Assembly: GCA_947253595.1 (NCBI GenBank)
Contig: CAMXZR010000016.1
Span: forward strand, 1-20,935
Direction of reading: 5' to 3'
Source: an uncultured Olsenella sp.
GTDB lineage: Bacteria; Actinomycetota; Coriobacteriia; Coriobacteriales; Atopobiaceae
DNA length: 20,935 nucleotides
The notes beneath the pieces were generated by a model that did no database searches, was not told the origin of the DNA, and saw nothing but the letters and a program-made list of their open reading frames with translations. Within the stretch, counting starts at the first letter, position 1. Each line of letters opens with the position of its first letter. Shown piece after piece: positions 1 through 8,005 of the stretch. Both the position numbers and the translations under genes were made by a program.

Positions 1-2
1 AG

Positions 3-716
3 ATCAAGGGGCTCGTCGTCCGGAGGGGGCGGTACGTCCTGAGGGTGCCGCAGCTGAGCATCGCCCCCGGCGAATCCTTCGCCGTGCTCGGACGAACGGG
101 GTCTGGCAAGACGGTCCTGATGGAGAGCATAGCCGGGGCATGCAAGGCCTGCGAGGGGACCATAGAGCTCGATGGGACGGACGTTCGCGAGATTGACCCA
201 AGAGACCGTGGCGTTGGGCTGCTGTGCCAGGACTGCCTGCTGTTCCCCCATCTGAGCGTGGCCGAGAACGTCGCCTATGGCCCGCAGAGGATGGGGGCCG
301 GGGTGCGCGAGGCAAGAGGCCAGGCCCAGGAGCTCCTCGAACTCCTGGAAGTTGGCCATCTTGCCGACTCGCATCCCGGTCTGCTCAGTGGAGGCGAGGC
401 GCAGCGCGTCGCCCTCGCCCGGGCCCTGGCGACGCGCCCAGGCCTGCTCATCCTGGATGAGCCGTTCAGCGCGCTGGACCCGACTACCCGCAGCGGCATA
501 CGCGACGCCGTGCGACGGGTCGTGCGCGACTTCGGCTGTACCTTGCTGTTCGTCACGCACGACTTTGACGAGGCGCGGGAGATGTCGGAGCGTGTGGGCA
601 TCGTCCTCGACGGCAGGCTTCGGGCCGTGGTCGACTCCGCCACGCTGCTCAGCACCCCGCACGAGGACGACGTCGCACGCTTTCTCGGAATCCAGACCGA
701 AGGAGGAACGGCATGA
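3..716 (+). CDS. Molybdate-type ABC transporter ATP-binding protein (5' truncated)
   Basis: This is the cytoplasmic ATPase of an ABC importer, probably for molybdate or tungstate because modD follows directly. The frame is open back to the first bases of the window, with residues reading IKGLVVRRG, typical of the first strand of an ABC domain. The true start is therefore just outside, and the GTG at 45 is only an internal codon. Visible motifs are Walker A GRTGSGKT (nt 90-113), the Q-loop region LLCQDCLLFPH, signature LSGGEAQRVALARAL (from nt 384), Walker B LLILDEPFSALD (nt 444-479) and the H-loop FVTHD. The protein ends about 20 residues after the core domain, so it lacks the C-terminal TOBE/Mop domain of a classical ModC of about 350 residues. 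The stop overlaps the modD start (ATGA). The fold is certain; the substrate is inferred from the neighbour. Confidence 0.9.
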   Translation: MKGLVVRRGRYVLRVPQLSIAPGESFAVLGRTGSGKTVLMESIAGACKACEGTIELDGTDVREIDPRDRGVGLLCQDCLLFPHLSVAENVAYGPQRMGAGVREARGQAQELLELLEVGHLADSHPGLLSGGEAQRVALARALATRPGLLILDEPFSALDPTTRSGIRDAVRRVVRDFGCTLLFVTHDFDEAREMSERVGIVLDGRLRAVVDSATLLSTPHEDDVARFLGIQTEGGTA

Positions 717-1570
717 CCTTCATCCCCGACCAGCGCATCGACCAGATCCTATCCGAGGACGTCCCCTACCTCGACCTTACCTGCGAGCTGCTTGGCATCG
801 GAGGACAGAGGGGTCGCATGGAGTACGTCACCCGAGAGGACTGCGTGCTCGCGGGCGGAAACGTGGCGTCGCGCGTCATGGAGCACCTGGGCGCCACCGT
901 CGTGTCGCGCGAGCCGGACGGGAGCAGGATCGCGTCTGGTGGCACCCTCATGGTCGTGGAGGGAACGGCAGGCCAGCTGCACATGGGCTGGAAGATAGCG
1001 CTCAACCTCTTCGACCATCTCTCGGGGGTGGCGACGAAGACCCGCCGGATGGTCGACGCGGCGCACCGCGCCAACCCCTCCTGCGAGGTGCTCACGACGA
1101 GGAAGAGCCTTCCGGGCGCCAAGGACCTGCTCACCCTCGCCGTCCTCGCCGGCGGCGCATGGCCGCATCGCCTGGGCCTCTCCGAGACGGTCCTCGTGTT
1201 CCCGCAGCATGCGGCGTTCCTCGGTGGGATGGATGGACTGATGCGAAGGCTCGCGGAAGTCAGGGGCTCCTGCGTCGAGAAGAAGCTGTTCGTCGAGGCC
1301 GGGCCTGACGAGGCCCTGGAGCTGGCACGCGGCATGGGAGGGAGGCGACTCGTCGACGGCATCCAGCTCGACAAGATCCCGGTCGACCAACTCGCGAGCC
1401 TGGTGCCGCGGCTCCGTGAGGAAGACCCGCGGCTGACCCTGATAGCCGCAGGCGGTGTGAACGAGAGGAATGCCGAGTCATACGCCGCGACGGGTGTCGA
1501 CGGCATCGCGACCACGGCACCGTTCAACGCGCCACCTATCGACATGACCGCGCGGATGGCAGCCATGTGA
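713..1570 (+). CDS. modD: ModD-like protein, quinolinate phosphoribosyltransferase family
   Basis: This 285-residue protein belongs to the nicotinate-nucleotide pyrophosphorylase (QPRTase) superfamily, ModD branch, which is found in molybdate transport operons and whose reaction is not established. The sequence has the N-terminal alpha/beta domain, the segment TTRKSLPG at residues 128-135, then GGAWPHRLGLSE around 147-158. These correspond to the QPRTase phosphate- and substrate-binding loops. The C-terminal barrel end IAAGGVNERNAESYAATGVD is also present. ModD rather than NadC is preferred because of the TTRKSLPG.K and HRLGLSETVLVF wording and because its ATG overlaps the stop of an ABC ATPase by four bases, so the two are translationally coupled. 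It is the last gene of its operon; a GC-rich hairpin follows at 1576-1616. Confidence 0.85.
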   Translation: MTFIPDQRIDQILSEDVPYLDLTCELLGIGGQRGRMEYVTREDCVLAGGNVASRVMEHLGATVVSREPDGSRIASGGTLMVVEGTAGQLHMGWKIALNLFDHLSGVATKTRRMVDAAHRANPSCEVLTTRKSLPGAKDLLTLAVLAGGAWPHRLGLSETVLVFPQHAAFLGGMDGLMRRLAEVRGSCVEKKLFVEAGPDEALELARGMGGRRLVDGIQLDKIPVDQLASLVPRLREEDPRLTLIAAGGVNERNAESYAATGVDGIATTAPFNAPPIDMTARMAAM

Positions 1571-1575
1571 CGCAG

Positions 1576-1616
1576 CGGGGCGGCCACCCTGGGCCCATGA
1601 CTCAGTGGCTGCCCCG
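1576..1616. terminator. Hairpin between convergent modD and tyrS
   Basis: A 12-bp stem is formed by 1576-1587 (CGGGGCGGCCAC) and 1605-1616 (GTGGCTGCCCCG) with one G-T pair and a 17-base loop. It sits between two convergent stops and probably ends transcription from both sides. There is no clear T-run on either strand, so it is not a textbook intrinsic terminator. Confidence 0.45.
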
Positions 1617-1659
1617 CCTCATGGCCTCGGACGAGTCCGAGGCCAGCATCGCATGCCAG

Positions 1660-2877
1660 CTAGACCAGGCGTGCCCAGCGCTTCTTTCCCGCCTGGACGT
1701 AGCAGCCTGCCTCGAAGAGGCTGGGAGCCACGTTGTAATCCTTGGGCTCGATGGGCCGCCCGGCGACCTTGACGCCACCACCATCGATGAGGCGGCGCGC
1801 CTCTCCCGCAGACTTGGCAATTTCGAGGTCGACGAGCAGCTTGGCCAGGTAGACCTTCCCCTCATCGTTGGGCTGGACCAGGGAGAGCGGGAACTCGGGG
1901 GTATCCTCGGGGGCCTCGTTCTTCTTGAACTGCGCGTCGAAGGCTGCCTCGGCGGACGCACCCGCCCCCTCGCCGTGATAGAGGTCGACGATGTTGCGCC
2001 CCAGGGCGCGCTTGAGCTGGTAGGGATCGGCGCTGCCATCCGCGAAGGAGGCTTCGATGGCATCGATCTCGTCGACGGAGAGCGTGGAGCAGAGGCGGTA
2101 GTAGCGCGGGACCATCTCGTCGGTGATGCTCATGAGCTTGCCGAACATGTCAGCCGCCTCGTCGGTGAGTCCGACGTAGTTGTGATAGCTCTTGGACATC
2201 TTCTTGACGCCGTCCGTGCCCTCGAGCAGGGGCATGGTGAGGGCGACCTGGGGCTCCATTCCCATGGCGCGCATGAGGTCGCGGCCGGCGAGGAGGTTGA
2301 AGATCTGGTCGTTGCCACCCATCTCGAGGTCGGCGCCGATGACCACGGAGTCGTAGGCCTGGAGCACGGGATAGATGAACTCATGCAGGGCGATGGACTG
2401 CCCTCCCGTGTAGCGCTTGTGGAAGTCCTCGCGTTCGAGGATGCGGGCCACGTTGAACTGGCTCATGAGCTTGAGCATCTGTGCCAGGTCGAGGGGCTTG
2501 AGCCAGTCCCCGTTGTGGACGATGGACGTCTTTTCGGGGTCCAAGATCTTCATCGCCTGCTCTACGTAGGTCTTGGCGTTGGCCTCGACCTGCTCCTCTG
2601 TGAGGGGCGGCCTGGTGCTGTCGCGACCGGAGGGATCGCCGATGAGGGCGGTGCCGTTGCCTATGATGAGGGTGACCTTGTGCCCTAGGTCCTGGAACTG
2701 CCGCATCTTGCGCAGGGGCACGGCATGCCCGAGGTGAAGGTCTGGGCTGGTGGGGTCGACGCCCAGCTTGATGTTGAGGGGCGTCCCCTTCTCGAGCTTC
2801 TTCCTGAGCTCGTCCAAGGGGACGATCTGCATGGTGCCAGATGTGATGACCTTGAGCTGCTCTTCGACTGAAAGCAA
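1660..2877 (-). CDS. tyrS: Tyrosyl-tRNA synthetase
   Basis: This class I aminoacyl-tRNA synthetase charges tRNA-Tyr. The Rossmann catalytic domain carries the HIGH-type motif HLGH (about residues 48-51) within KLGVDPTSPDLHLGH, and KMSKS (about 226-230) within GVKKMSKSYHNY. The C-terminal 60 residues are an S4-type RNA-binding domain (LAKLLVDLEIAKSAGEARRL, then GGGVKVAGRPI). The long form with HLGH and this spacing resembles the TyrRZ/type-2 TyrRS branch. An ATG at 2892 is in frame, but it directly precedes GGAGGTAAATTCG, a perfect ribosome-binding site placed 8 bases before a TTG at 2877. I therefore take TTG 2877 as the start, giving 405 residues. The gene lies 56 bases after the DUF4012 gene and may be co-transcribed. 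I see no T-box leader; the gap is too short. Confidence 0.95.
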   Translation of the reverse strand: MLSVEEQLKVITSGTMQIVPLDELRKKLEKGTPLNIKLGVDPTSPDLHLGHAVPLRKMRQFQDLGHKVTLIIGNGTALIGDPSGRDSTRPPLTEEQVEANAKTYVEQAMKILDPEKTSIVHNGDWLKPLDLAQMLKLMSQFNVARILEREDFHKRYTGGQSIALHEFIYPVLQAYDSVVIGADLEMGGNDQIFNLLAGRDLMRAMGMEPQVALTMPLLEGTDGVKKMSKSYHNYVGLTDEAADMFGKLMSITDEMVPRYYRLCSTLSVDEIDAIEASFADGSADPYQLKRALGRNIVDLYHGEGAGASAEAAFDAQFKKNEAPEDTPEFPLSLVQPNDEGKVYLAKLLVDLEIAKSAGEARRLIDGGGVKVAGRPIEPKDYNVAPSLFEAGCYVQAGKKRWARLV

Positions 2878-2933
2878 CGAATTTACCTCCATGGATGGTC
2901 GGAAGCGGGCGCACGGACGTGCGGCCTTGGATT

Positions 2934-4754
2934 CTACACCTGCGCCAGCGGCGTGGTGCGCACGGTGAGGGGCGAGCTGGCCTGCGGGGACACCGTGACC
3001 TTGTAGCGCAGCTGGATGGTCTGCTGGGCACCGACGTGCAGGGTGCCCGTCCAGGCGTCGAGCCCGTAGAGCGTGTGCTCGCTGAACTGGTCACCGTCCG
3101 AGATACTCAGGCCATCGATCCGGCCGCCTGCGGGAGCGAGGAGCAGGGGAATGACGATCGCGTCTCCCACGTCACGCTTATCGGGGTTCTTCCCCGTGAC
3201 GTAGGCGGGTGCATTGGCGTAGGTCTCGTCCGTGCCGCTGTTGGTGAGCTCGGTGGTCACGTCGTAGGTCGTGCTGCCATTCGCGTTCCTGACGCCCTCC
3301 CCCAGCGTCGTCTTGCAGGAGAGGTACCAGTCGATCTTCGCCCAGGTGTTGTCGTTGAGGTAGACGCCGAGCTCTGGTTTCGCCTCGTCCTGGGACACGG
3401 CTCCCGAAAGCCCGAGTTCGGCGACGGCCCGCTGGTCCGAGCCGTCGGGCATCCACAGGAGGAGGCGATGGTCCTTCACGGACGCCTCCGCCACGGAGAG
3501 GAGCCTCTTCACGTCGAGGCCACCGAGGCCACCCATGACCTTCTCGAAGGTCAGCCCGGCCACTTCGGCGAAGAACGCGTCCTGTCGGTCGGCATCCTCT
3601 CCGTATCGCCAGTAGACCCTGCTCAGAAGCTCCTCAGCGGCGTTTCCGCCATCCACCACGGTGCCGTCAGAGGCAGTGATGCCACCGACCAGGGAGAGCA
3701 GTCTCTGGAGGAAGACGGGGTCCACGGCCACCACGCCGTCGACGTGGGTCCCCGTGTTGTCCTGGTATGCCTCTGCGAAGCGCGCGCCCGCGCGGGAGAA
3801 GTCGGGCGTGAAGTTGACTCCGCTGGGGTCGTCCACGCTGACCATGGGGAAGACCGCGCGCTCCTCGTCGCTCCAGTCGAAGGGGAAGTTCGCGGCATGC
3901 TGGAGGGTGAGGGACTCCCCCATCGTGATGACGCCGTTCGTGACGTTAAGCGAGGTCCAGGAGCCCGCGAAGCCTCCCGTGGCCCTGAGCTCGGAGTTGT
4001 TCTGGGCCACGAGGAGGTAGGTCCTCGTCTGGCCGTCGGCGCCCAGGAGTGCGGGGAGCCGGGGCACGATGGCATCTGCCCGGGTGACCGCCTCGTCAGC
4101 CAAGGCCACCTTGCCCTGGACCTTGTCGAGGACCGTGGCGAGCTGGGGCAGCTGCGCCTTGGGCAGCCCGGCGATGGTGGCGGCGCTGCGGTGCACCACG
4201 GGAGAGAGTCGCTGCTCGAGGGAGACCAGCTCCTCGACCCTTCCCATGTCCACCGCGCCATCGCTCACCAGGCCCTTGACCTGAATCGCCCCGGGATTGG
4301 CGGCGATGGGGACAAGAGCGTTGTCGGAAAGGTCGACGAGCACGTTCGCAAGGCTCCTGACGCTCGCGACGTCACCACCCACGACGGGGGCGAGCGAGCC
4401 TGCGGCCCAGAGAAGGCCCTTGGTCTCGTCCTGCATGCTATGCGCGGACCCGCTGACGTCGGAGGCGATTTCCGAGAGCCTCTCCGAGTCCCCGCTCTCG
4501 AGGGCGTCCTTGAGGCCGCTCACGGAGCTCACGACCTGCTGGGCCTCCGCCCTCACCTTTTGCGCCGAGACGTAGAGGCGCCACCCGCCCACCGCGATGA
4601 GCGCGAGGATACAGACTATCGCACAGGTCACGGCTATGGCCACGGCGCGGCCGGAGGCCCCGCCACCGGCCGGCCCCCTTCTGGACGCTCCTTCGCCGCC
4701 ACGGGCGAAACCTCGTCCCATCGTCTGCTGGGAGTCGGAGAAATGCATGGCCAT
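2934..4754 (-). CDS. DUF4012 family membrane-anchored protein
   Basis: This 606-residue protein of unknown function is recognisable as a DUF4012 protein. It has a short basic, Gly-rich cytoplasmic N-terminus, one transmembrane helix at about residues 37-58 (AVAIAVTCAIVCILALIAV), a helical segment to about 200, then the large extracellular DUF4012 domain. Family wording seen includes TYLLVAQNNSELRATGGF, the stretch VDGVVAVDPVFLQRLL, and YWRYGEDADRQDAFFAEVA. The topology suggests a signal-anchor with the bulk outside the membrane. Related proteins in actinobacteria often sit near cell-surface polysaccharide genes, but here the neighbours are tyrS and an envelope operon, so no function can be assigned. 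The start at ATG 4754 has only a weak SD; the ATG two codons later is an alternative. Confidence 0.85.
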   Translation of the reverse strand: MAMHFSDSQQTMGRGFARGGEGASRRGPAGGGASGRAVAIAVTCAIVCILALIAVGGWRLYVSAQKVRAEAQQVVSSVSGLKDALESGDSERLSEIASDVSGSAHSMQDETKGLLWAAGSLAPVVGGDVASVRSLANVLVDLSDNALVPIAANPGAIQVKGLVSDGAVDMGRVEELVSLEQRLSPVVHRSAATIAGLPKAQLPQLATVLDKVQGKVALADEAVTRADAIVPRLPALLGADGQTRTYLLVAQNNSELRATGGFAGSWTSLNVTNGVITMGESLTLQHAANFPFDWSDEERAVFPMVSVDDPSGVNFTPDFSRAGARFAEAYQDNTGTHVDGVVAVDPVFLQRLLSLVGGITASDGTVVDGGNAAEELLSRVYWRYGEDADRQDAFFAEVAGLTFEKVMGGLGGLDVKRLLSVAEASVKDHRLLLWMPDGSDQRAVAELGLSGAVSQDEAKPELGVYLNDNTWAKIDWYLSCKTTLGEGVRNANGSTTYDVTTELTNSGTDETYANAPAYVTGKNPDKRDVGDAIVIPLLLAPAGGRIDGLSISDGDQFSEHTLYGLDAWTGTLHVGAQQTIQLRYKVTVSPQASSPLTVRTTPLAQV

Positions 4755-4890
4755 GGAAGTCCAATCGCTCGCTCGGGATTAGTCGCGCCTCCGGCGGGAT
4801 GCCATCGGAGGGTTGCACAGTATCTTGTAGTGTCTCACACGCCAGCGAGGGCTGGTTGGCCCCTCGTCACTTTCCAGCATCTATGCATAA

Positions 4891-4916
4891 GGGGGCCGGG
4901 TATAGACCCGGCCCCC
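4891..4916 (-). terminator. Strong intrinsic-type hairpin after rbsK
   Basis: The stem is a perfect 11-bp inverted repeat: GGGGGCCGGGT at 4891-4901 and ACCCGGCCCCC at 4906-4916, with a four-base loop. On the minus strand it follows the rbsK stop by 25 bases and is followed by TTATGCAT. The short, interrupted T stretch is the only weak point. It closes the amaP-to-rbsK operon and separates it from the DUF4012 gene. Confidence 0.75.
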
Positions 4917-4941
4917 AGGAGTCCAGGTTGGACGAGGTGCC

Positions 4942-5883
4942 CTAGGCGCCAGGCCCGAGCTCCGTCACGCGGTCCTTGGCGAGCGCCTCGACCTCCGCCC
5001 AGCTGGGCATGGTGTCCTGCCCCCCCACCTTGGTGGCGCAGAGGGCGCCGGCTGCCGAGCCGTAGACCATGCCGTCCCTGAGCGTGCCGCCGAAGGCGAG
5101 GTGCGCCACGACCTCGCCGAGGAAGGCGTCACCCGACCCGGTGGAGTCGACCGCGTCAACGGGGAAGGGGTCGATGTGCACGAACTTGCCGTGGCTGAGC
5201 GCGACCGAACCCTCAGAGCCCAGCGTGACGATGGCGTCGCGGACGCCCTTGTCGACGAAGAAGCGCAGGGCATCCCTGGCCGACTCGTCGTCCTCGGGGC
5301 AGATGCCACTGATGGCTGCGCACTCGGTGCGGTTGACGCAGATAAGGTCGAGCTGCGGGTAGATGTCGTCGGGAAGCTCGCGCGCGGGCGATGCGTTGAG
5401 CACGGTGTAGAGCCCGTTGCGCTTGGCGCAGGCAATGGCCCTCATGGTCACGTCGAAGTCGCACTCGAGCTGGGTCAGGAAGATGTTGCCGAGGCCGCGC
5501 AGCCCGTGGATGGCGGCCCTGACCTCCTCGTAGGTTATCTTCTCGTTGGCCCCGGCGTCCAGGACGACGTGGTTGTTGCCTTTGGTGCGCAGCACGACGG
5601 CAGTGGCGGTCGGAGCGCGCGTGGTCGCGCTCACGTTCATGCAGACCACGCCGTGCATGGCCAGCGACGAGACGAGCTCCCGGCCGCTGATGTCGTTGCC
5701 GACCTTGCCCACCATGAATGTGTCGGCGCCCATGCGCGCGGAGGCCACGGCCTGGTTGCCGCCCTTGCCGCCGGGCACCGTCACGAAGCCGGAGCCACGC
5801 ACGGTCTCCCCCAGCTCGGGAAGCCGCTCGCACTCGATGGACATGTCGGTGTTGAGGCTACCGAATACGACGACCTTCCTCAT
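4942..5883 (-). CDS. rbsK: Ribokinase (PfkB-family carbohydrate kinase)
   Basis: This 313-residue cytoplasmic kinase is expected to phosphorylate ribose at O5 using ATP. The N-terminal FGSLNTDMS (residues 7-15) carries the sugar-contacting N and D, and the first PfkB signature VPGGKGGNQAVASARMG covers 36-52. NRTE at 184-187 is the NxxE metal/phosphate motif. DSTGSGDAF at 246-254 is the second PfkB signature with the catalytic Asp252. Length and motifs match RbsK, although deoxyribose or another pentose is possible. The start ATG 5883 has a good SD (GGGAGGAAG, about 8 bases upstream). It lies 21 bases after gatD and is the last gene before the 4891-4916 terminator. A sugar kinase at the end of a cell-wall operon is unexpected; no ribose transporter or RbsD is visible nearby. 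Confidence 0.92.
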   Translation of the reverse strand: MRKVVVFGSLNTDMSIECERLPELGETVRGSGFVTVPGGKGGNQAVASARMGADTFMVGKVGNDISGRELVSSLAMHGVVCMNVSATTRAPTATAVVLRTKGNNHVVLDAGANEKITYEEVRAAIHGLRGLGNIFLTQLECDFDVTMRAIACAKRNGLYTVLNASPARELPDDIYPQLDLICVNRTECAAISGICPEDDESARDALRFFVDKGVRDAIVTLGSEGSVALSHGKFVHIDPFPVDAVDSTGSGDAFLGEVVAHLAFGGTLRDGMVYGSAAGALCATKVGGQDTMPSWAEVEALAKDRVTELGPGA

Positions 5884-5904
5884 GTCGCACTTCCTCCCTG
5901 ACGC

Positions 5905-6660
5905 CTATTGGGTCTCCACGTCCCCAGAGAGCATGCGATCGAGCATCGTGGCGTTTGCCGCGAGTTCCTCGCCGTCGTCCAGGGACTCCAGCATACCATC
6001 ACCATAGCGACGCTCCAGACCCCTCGAGATGAGGTAGTCGGCGACCCCGGGATTCTTGGGGAGGAGCGGTCCGTGCACGTAGGTGCCCACGACGTTCTTG
6101 TAGAGGCAGCCCTCGAAGCCCGACTCGCCGTCGTTGCCGTTCCCGTAGACCACTCTGCCGAGGGGCTCCACCCCCGGGCCCAGGCGGGTGCGACCCCCAT
6201 GGTTCTCGTAGCCCACGATCGCCTGCGGGGAGATGCGGCTCCGCACGGCGACGTTGCCGATGAGCCGCGGCGTGCCGCGCGTGGTCTCGAGGTCCACGAG
6301 CGAGAGTCCCTCGACCTTCTCGCCCCCCATCTCGTAGCTGTGCCCGAGGAGCTGGTATCCGCCGCAGACGGCCGCGAGCACGCCGCCGTCCTCCACGTAG
6401 GAGGCGAGTTCTCCACGCATGGCCTGGAGCCGCTCGCAGACGATGCGCTGCTCGCGGTCGGTCCCCCCGCCCACGAAGACCAGGTCGAAGTCCGCGAGGG
6501 ACGGAGTGTCCCCCAGGCGCACCTCGCTGACGACCGCCCTCATCCCACGCCACTCGAGGCGCTTCCTGAGCACGAGCATGTTGCCGGAGTCGCCGTAGAG
6601 GTTGAGGAGCTCGGGATACAGATGCGCGATGCGCAGGGTCCTTGCGCGACCATCAGCCAT
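5905..6660 (-). CDS. gatD: Lipid II isoglutaminyl synthase, glutaminase subunit GatD
   Basis: This 251-residue CobB/CobQ-like class I glutamine amidotransferase releases ammonia from glutamine. MurT uses it to amidate the alpha-carboxyl of D-Glu in lipid II to D-isoglutamine. The protein starts with the family hallmark HLYPELLNLYGDSGN (residues 13-27). It has the oxyanion and nucleophile region LAAVCGGYQLLGH with catalytic Cys99, ENHGGRT at 152-158, and YVHGPLLPKNP with the catalytic His196. The start codon overlaps the 3' end of murT by eight bases, consistent with fixed 1:1 synthesis of the two subunits. The acid of the catalytic triad is supplied by MurT in characterised complexes. Confidence 0.95.
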   Translation of the reverse strand: MADGRARTLRIAHLYPELLNLYGDSGNMLVLRKRLEWRGMRAVVSEVRLGDTPSLADFDLVFVGGGTDREQRIVCERLQAMRGELASYVEDGGVLAAVCGGYQLLGHSYEMGGEKVEGLSLVDLETTRGTPRLIGNVAVRSRISPQAIVGYENHGGRTRLGPGVEPLGRVVYGNGNDGESGFEGCLYKNVVGTYVHGPLLPKNPGVADYLISRGLERRYGDGMLESLDDGEELAANATMLDRMLSGDVETQ

Positions 6661-8005
6661 TCGCCCTCACCATCCCCTCGAGCTCGTCCTTGGCTGGGAA
6701 GAGCGCGGAGTAGTTTGCGAGCACGTACAGGGGGCAGGCGACGGGCAGGTCGGCAAGGCGTCCCAGGACCTCCGCGACGGTGGTGGCGGTTTGTGCGGGA
6801 ATGTCCGCGTACTTGAGGCGCACCTGCACGTCGCCGGCGCGGGTCCCTCCCGCAAAGAGGCGCGCGGCCCCAGAGCCCTCGAGGCGCTCGAAGTCCACGT
6901 CCCAGATCCACGAGACGTCGGTCCCGTCGTTGGGATGGTCGTTCACCAGGACGAGGACGGCCTTCTCCCGCTCGTCCTGCTCGAGCAGGCCCAGGTTCTG
7001 GTTGAGGCCGGTCGGGTTCTTGGCGAGGTTGAGGACGACCTCCCTGCCACCGACCACGAAGTGCTGGAGGCGGCCGTTCTCTGGGTGGTAGCCGTCCAGG
7101 GTCTGCTGGAACGCCTGCGCCCCCACGCCGAGGAGGCTCGAGACGGCGAGCGCCGCCAGGAGGTTGTAGACCATGTAGGTCCCGCCGAAGCCTGCCCTGA
7201 CGCGGATGCCCGGAGCGATTCCCGGTCCAGCGACGTCGAACGCCACCCCCTCGCGGCCGACCTCGACCCCCGTGGCGACGAAGTCGAGCCTGGGGCGCTC
7301 GAAGTCCCCGTTGGGGCAGCGGAATGCCCCGAGCTGAGCGTAGCTGCGGTAGTCGTACTCGAGCTCCGCCCCGCAGACCTGGCAGAAGCGCGCCTCGGGG
7401 ACCCTGTCCTGGCGCAGGCCCAGGTCCTCGCCTATGCCGAACGAGAGCACCTTCGTCCCCTCGGCGGCTGCCCTCATGGCAATGCTCATGCACAGTGGGT
7501 CGTCGCCGTCCACGACCAGGGTGGTGCCGGGGGACCCAAGCAGCGCCTGGGCTATGGTGTCCTGCACGCGGTCCATCTCTCCCGCACGGTCGAGCTGGTC
7601 CCTGAACAGGTTGAGGAGGACGAGGTAGTCGGGCCTCAGCTGGGGAAGGATGTGCACGGTCGAGAGCTCGTCCGCCTCCATGACGGCGAAGTCCGCCTCC
7701 CTGCCGGGAAGGAGGGCGGAGGTCACGCCCGGAGCCATGTTGGCACCAACGCGGTTGCAGAGCACCCTGAATCCCACGCCCTCGAGCGCCGCCGCGATGA
7801 CGTTGTTGGTCGTGGTCTTGCCGTTGGTCCCGCAGACGACGACGGATGCGCGTCTGACCTTGCAGGCAAGCTTTCCCATGAGCCGGGGGTCTATTGCCAG
7901 GGCGAGCCTGCCGGGAAGCTGGGAGGCGTTGCGATGGAGCACGCTTGAGAGGCCCCAGTGGGCGAGTCTGCCGACCCCCGTGGCGATGGCGCCTCTGAGC
8001 GCCAC
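6653..8005 (-). CDS. murT: Lipid II isoglutaminyl synthase, Mur-ligase-like subunit MurT
   Basis: This 450-residue Mur ligase homologue forms, with GatD, the enzyme that converts lipid II D-Glu to D-iGln. The ATP-binding loop VCGTNGKTTTNN lies at about residues 57-68. It is followed by NRVGANMAPG, typical of MurT, and the central Mur domain with LLNLFRDQLDR (130-140). A zinc-ribbon insert is at 208-233, with CQVCG and then CPNG. The C-terminal DUF1727 domain includes NDHPNDGTDVSWIWDVDF (355-372), which holds the conserved Asp that completes the GatD triad, and NYSAL near 431. The ribbon has Cys208, Cys211 and Cys230, but the expected fourth Cys at 233 is Gly. The start is GTG at 8005, overlapping the asp23 stop by one base (TAGTG), with GGAGG in the end of asp23 as SD. 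Confidence 0.95.
   Translation of the reverse strand: MALRGAIATGVGRLAHWGLSSVLHRNASQLPGRLALAIDPRLMGKLACKVRRASVVVCGTNGKTTTNNVIAAALEGVGFRVLCNRVGANMAPGVTSALLPGREADFAVMEADELSTVHILPQLRPDYLVLLNLFRDQLDRAGEMDRVQDTIAQALLGSPGTTLVVDGDDPLCMSIAMRAAAEGTKVLSFGIGEDLGLRQDRVPEARFCQVCGAELEYDYRSYAQLGAFRCPNGDFERPRLDFVATGVEVGREGVAFDVAGPGIAPGIRVRAGFGGTYMVYNLLAALAVSSLLGVGAQAFQQTLDGYHPENGRLQHFVVGGREVVLNLAKNPTGLNQNLGLLEQDEREKAVLVLVNDHPNDGTDVSWIWDVDFERLEGSGAARLFAGGTRAGDVQVRLKYADIPAQTATTVAEVLGRLADLPVACPLYVLANYSALFPAKDELEGMVRANG

Noticed and set aside
1567..2688. Open frame of 373 codons antisense to tyrS
   Set aside because: tyrS on the other strand is unambiguous; the antisense product is low-complexity Val/Gly/Glu/Asp-rich with no recognisable motif.
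2911..2922. GCACGGACGTGC palindrome between the DUF4012 gene and tyrS
   Set aside because: The arms are four to five bases with almost no loop and no T-run; too weak for a terminator.
2878..2933. T-box leader for tyrS
   Set aside because: Only 56 bases separate tyrS from the preceding gene and no T-box sequence or terminator/antiterminator pair is present.
2895..5081. Open frame of 728 codons on the plus strand, antisense to the DUF4012 gene and the end of rbsK
   Set aside because: It is a shadow of GC-rich codons: composition is dominated by Gly, Val, Asp, His and Arg, no domain is visible, it crosses the terminator, and both minus-strand genes beneath it are clear.
6602..7948. Open frame of 448 codons antisense to murT
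   Set aside because: It mirrors the murT codons; no start with SD and no protein family signal.
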